Of a DNA stretch of 22,505 bases, positions 21,940 to 22,505 are shown in pieces. The stretch is taken from the NCBI GenBank assembly GCA_964639505.1, contig CAZXDL010000011.1, positions 1 through 22,505 of the forward strand. Reading direction: 5' to 3'. Numbering within the stretch: the first letter of the stretch is position 1; each line of letters begins with the position of its first letter. Both the position numbers and the translations under genes were made by a program. Under the pieces are notes generated by a model that worked only from the letters and a program-made list of their open reading frames with translations, did no database searches and had not been told where the DNA came from. Source of the stretch: CAZXDL01 sp964639505. GTDB taxonomy: Bacteria > Patescibacteriota > Saccharimonadia > Saccharimonadales > UBA4665.

Positions 21940-22505
21940 ATGGTTTCATCTCCCGAAGAACGCAAATCCAATCCAGTTTTATGGACAAGTGCAGTAATAG
22001 CAGCAGGTTCGCTGGCTATAGCTGGCGGCAAAAATCAACCTGACCCTGAGCAGAAAATCCCATCAGAAACACCTAACACGCTTCAACTAGACCAAACACC
22101 TGATGATTCTCCGCCCCTACGTGAAATTCCGGGATCTCACACGCAAGGCCAATATGTAGAAGCGGCTTATATTACCTTAGATAAAGAACCTCAAAAACCT
22201 AGAAAGCGTCAATTAATAGGAGGATTGGGTGGTGTAGCCAATACGGGTTTCTCAAGAGCAGAAGTTAAAAAAGCACGGGCACTCGGTCATTCCAGCTCAT
22301 CTTTTAAACACCATCCGTTTTATGTAACAACTTATGGACCGCCATGGAACGCTATGGAGGGTTCCGGCATTACATCTACTGGGCTTAGCCTAGCAGGACG
22401 CGATTCTGCCCACGGCAGGAAACGCCATGTGGTAGCCGTTGATCCAAGAGTTATTCCTTACGGTACCTTAGTTACTGTCTGGCCAAATACTTTAAACTAT
22501 CGCGG
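21940..22505 (+). CDS. 3D-domain (RlpA-like double-psi barrel) cell-wall protein, 5' part
   Basis: The reading frame opens at ATG 21940 after a very strong Shine-Dalgarno (AAAGGAGGG) and runs open to the right edge, giving 188 codons with the end missing. Residues ~13-30 (PVLWTSAVIAAGSLAIAGG) form a short hydrophobic segment, a weak signal or anchor. A Pro/Glu-rich linker follows to about residue 115. Then a 3D domain (PF06725 type) appears: FYVTTYGPPWNAMEGSGITS, TGLSLAG and VVAVDPRVIPYGTLVTVW. The domain's conserved aspartate is visible in AVDP. Such domains occur in peptidoglycan-cleaving or resuscitation-type proteins (YabE, MltA C-terminus). A role in wall remodelling is inferred. Confidence 0.85.
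   Translation, partial: MVSSPEERKSNPVLWTSAVIAAGSLAIAGGKNQPDPEQKIPSETPNTLQLDQTPDDSPPLREIPGSHTQGQYVEAAYITLDKEPQKPRKRQLIGGLGGVANTGFSRAEVKKARALGHSSSSFKHHPFYVTTYGPPWNAMEGSGITSTGLSLAGRDSAHGRKRHVVAVDPRVIPYGTLVTVWPNTLNYR

Noticed and set aside
1..22505. tRNA, rRNA, CRISPR, transposase, integrase, phage or toxin-antitoxin modules
   Set aside because: No TTCGANNC-type T-loop with a matching acceptor stem, no regular direct repeats and no recognisable mobile-element proteins were found by reading. A tRNAscan/Infernal run would be decisive.
1..22505. UGA recoding to glycine, as in Gracilibacteria/SR1
   Set aside because: Several genes end cleanly at TGA (for example the sugar transferase and the MurC-like gene), with no sign of in-frame TGA inside domains.

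Overview
The window reads as a compact bacterial chromosome segment of the Patescibacteria/CPR type, most likely a Candidatus Saccharibacteria (TM7) relative. This is an inference from gene style, not from a marker gene. Genes are short and tightly packed, with ATGA start/stop overlaps and tail-to-tail stop overlaps. Many small membrane or lineage-specific proteins are present. The aspartyl-tRNA synthetase is the short archaeal-type form. UGA serves as a normal stop. No rRNA, tRNA, CRISPR array, transposase or phage gene was seen. Layout. (1) 32-2859: a divergent surface-polysaccharide pair, a polyprenyl-phosphate sugar-1-phosphate transferase (minus) and an O-antigen ligase/polymerase-like protein (plus). 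(2) 2896-4199: a small membrane protein, a LexA-type winged-helix regulator without a protease domain, and an unknown acidic protein whose reading frame appears broken by a +1 shift near 4005-4055. (3) 4268-6639: the most notable part. A cobalamin-type riboswitch with a Shine-Dalgarno-sequestering hairpin precedes a 544-residue protein of unknown function with a C-terminal cysteine cluster. A NadD-type nucleotidyltransferase starting at GTG 6049 overlaps its 3' end. (4) 6763-8674: a possible tiny ORF, a membrane-anchored DsbA-like oxidoreductase (minus) and a membrane CBS-domain protein. (5) 8681-12442: archaeal-type AspRS, a DUF3467-like protein and a large single-pass protein with Ig/carboxypeptidase-regulatory-like repeats and a TolB-like propeller. 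(6) 12439-15237: an LssY_C-like membrane protein (minus), then a small membrane protein, TsaC/Sua5, a MazG-like pyrophosphohydrolase and an SDR oxidoreductase in one tight plus-strand run. (7) 15241-17264 (minus): a MurC-like ligase overlapping an endonuclease/exonuclease/phosphatase-family enzyme. (8) 17287-20678: unknown single- and double-pass membrane proteins, a 65-residue protein with a near-consensus promoter and an intrinsic terminator, an unknown 189-residue basic protein and a tRNA-dihydrouridine synthase. (9) 20665-22505: an unknown 153-residue protein (minus), a DoxX-like membrane protein (minus) and the 5' part of a 3D-domain cell-wall protein that runs off the right edge. Shared themes are envelope construction (sugar transferase, ligase, Mur ligase, 3D domain, DsbA) and translation or nucleotide upkeep (AspRS, TsaC, Dus, NadD, MazG-like). 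Several genes have a TATACT-like -10 box 5-7 nt before the start codon and no Shine-Dalgarno, suggesting leaderless mRNAs alongside Shine-Dalgarno-led ones.
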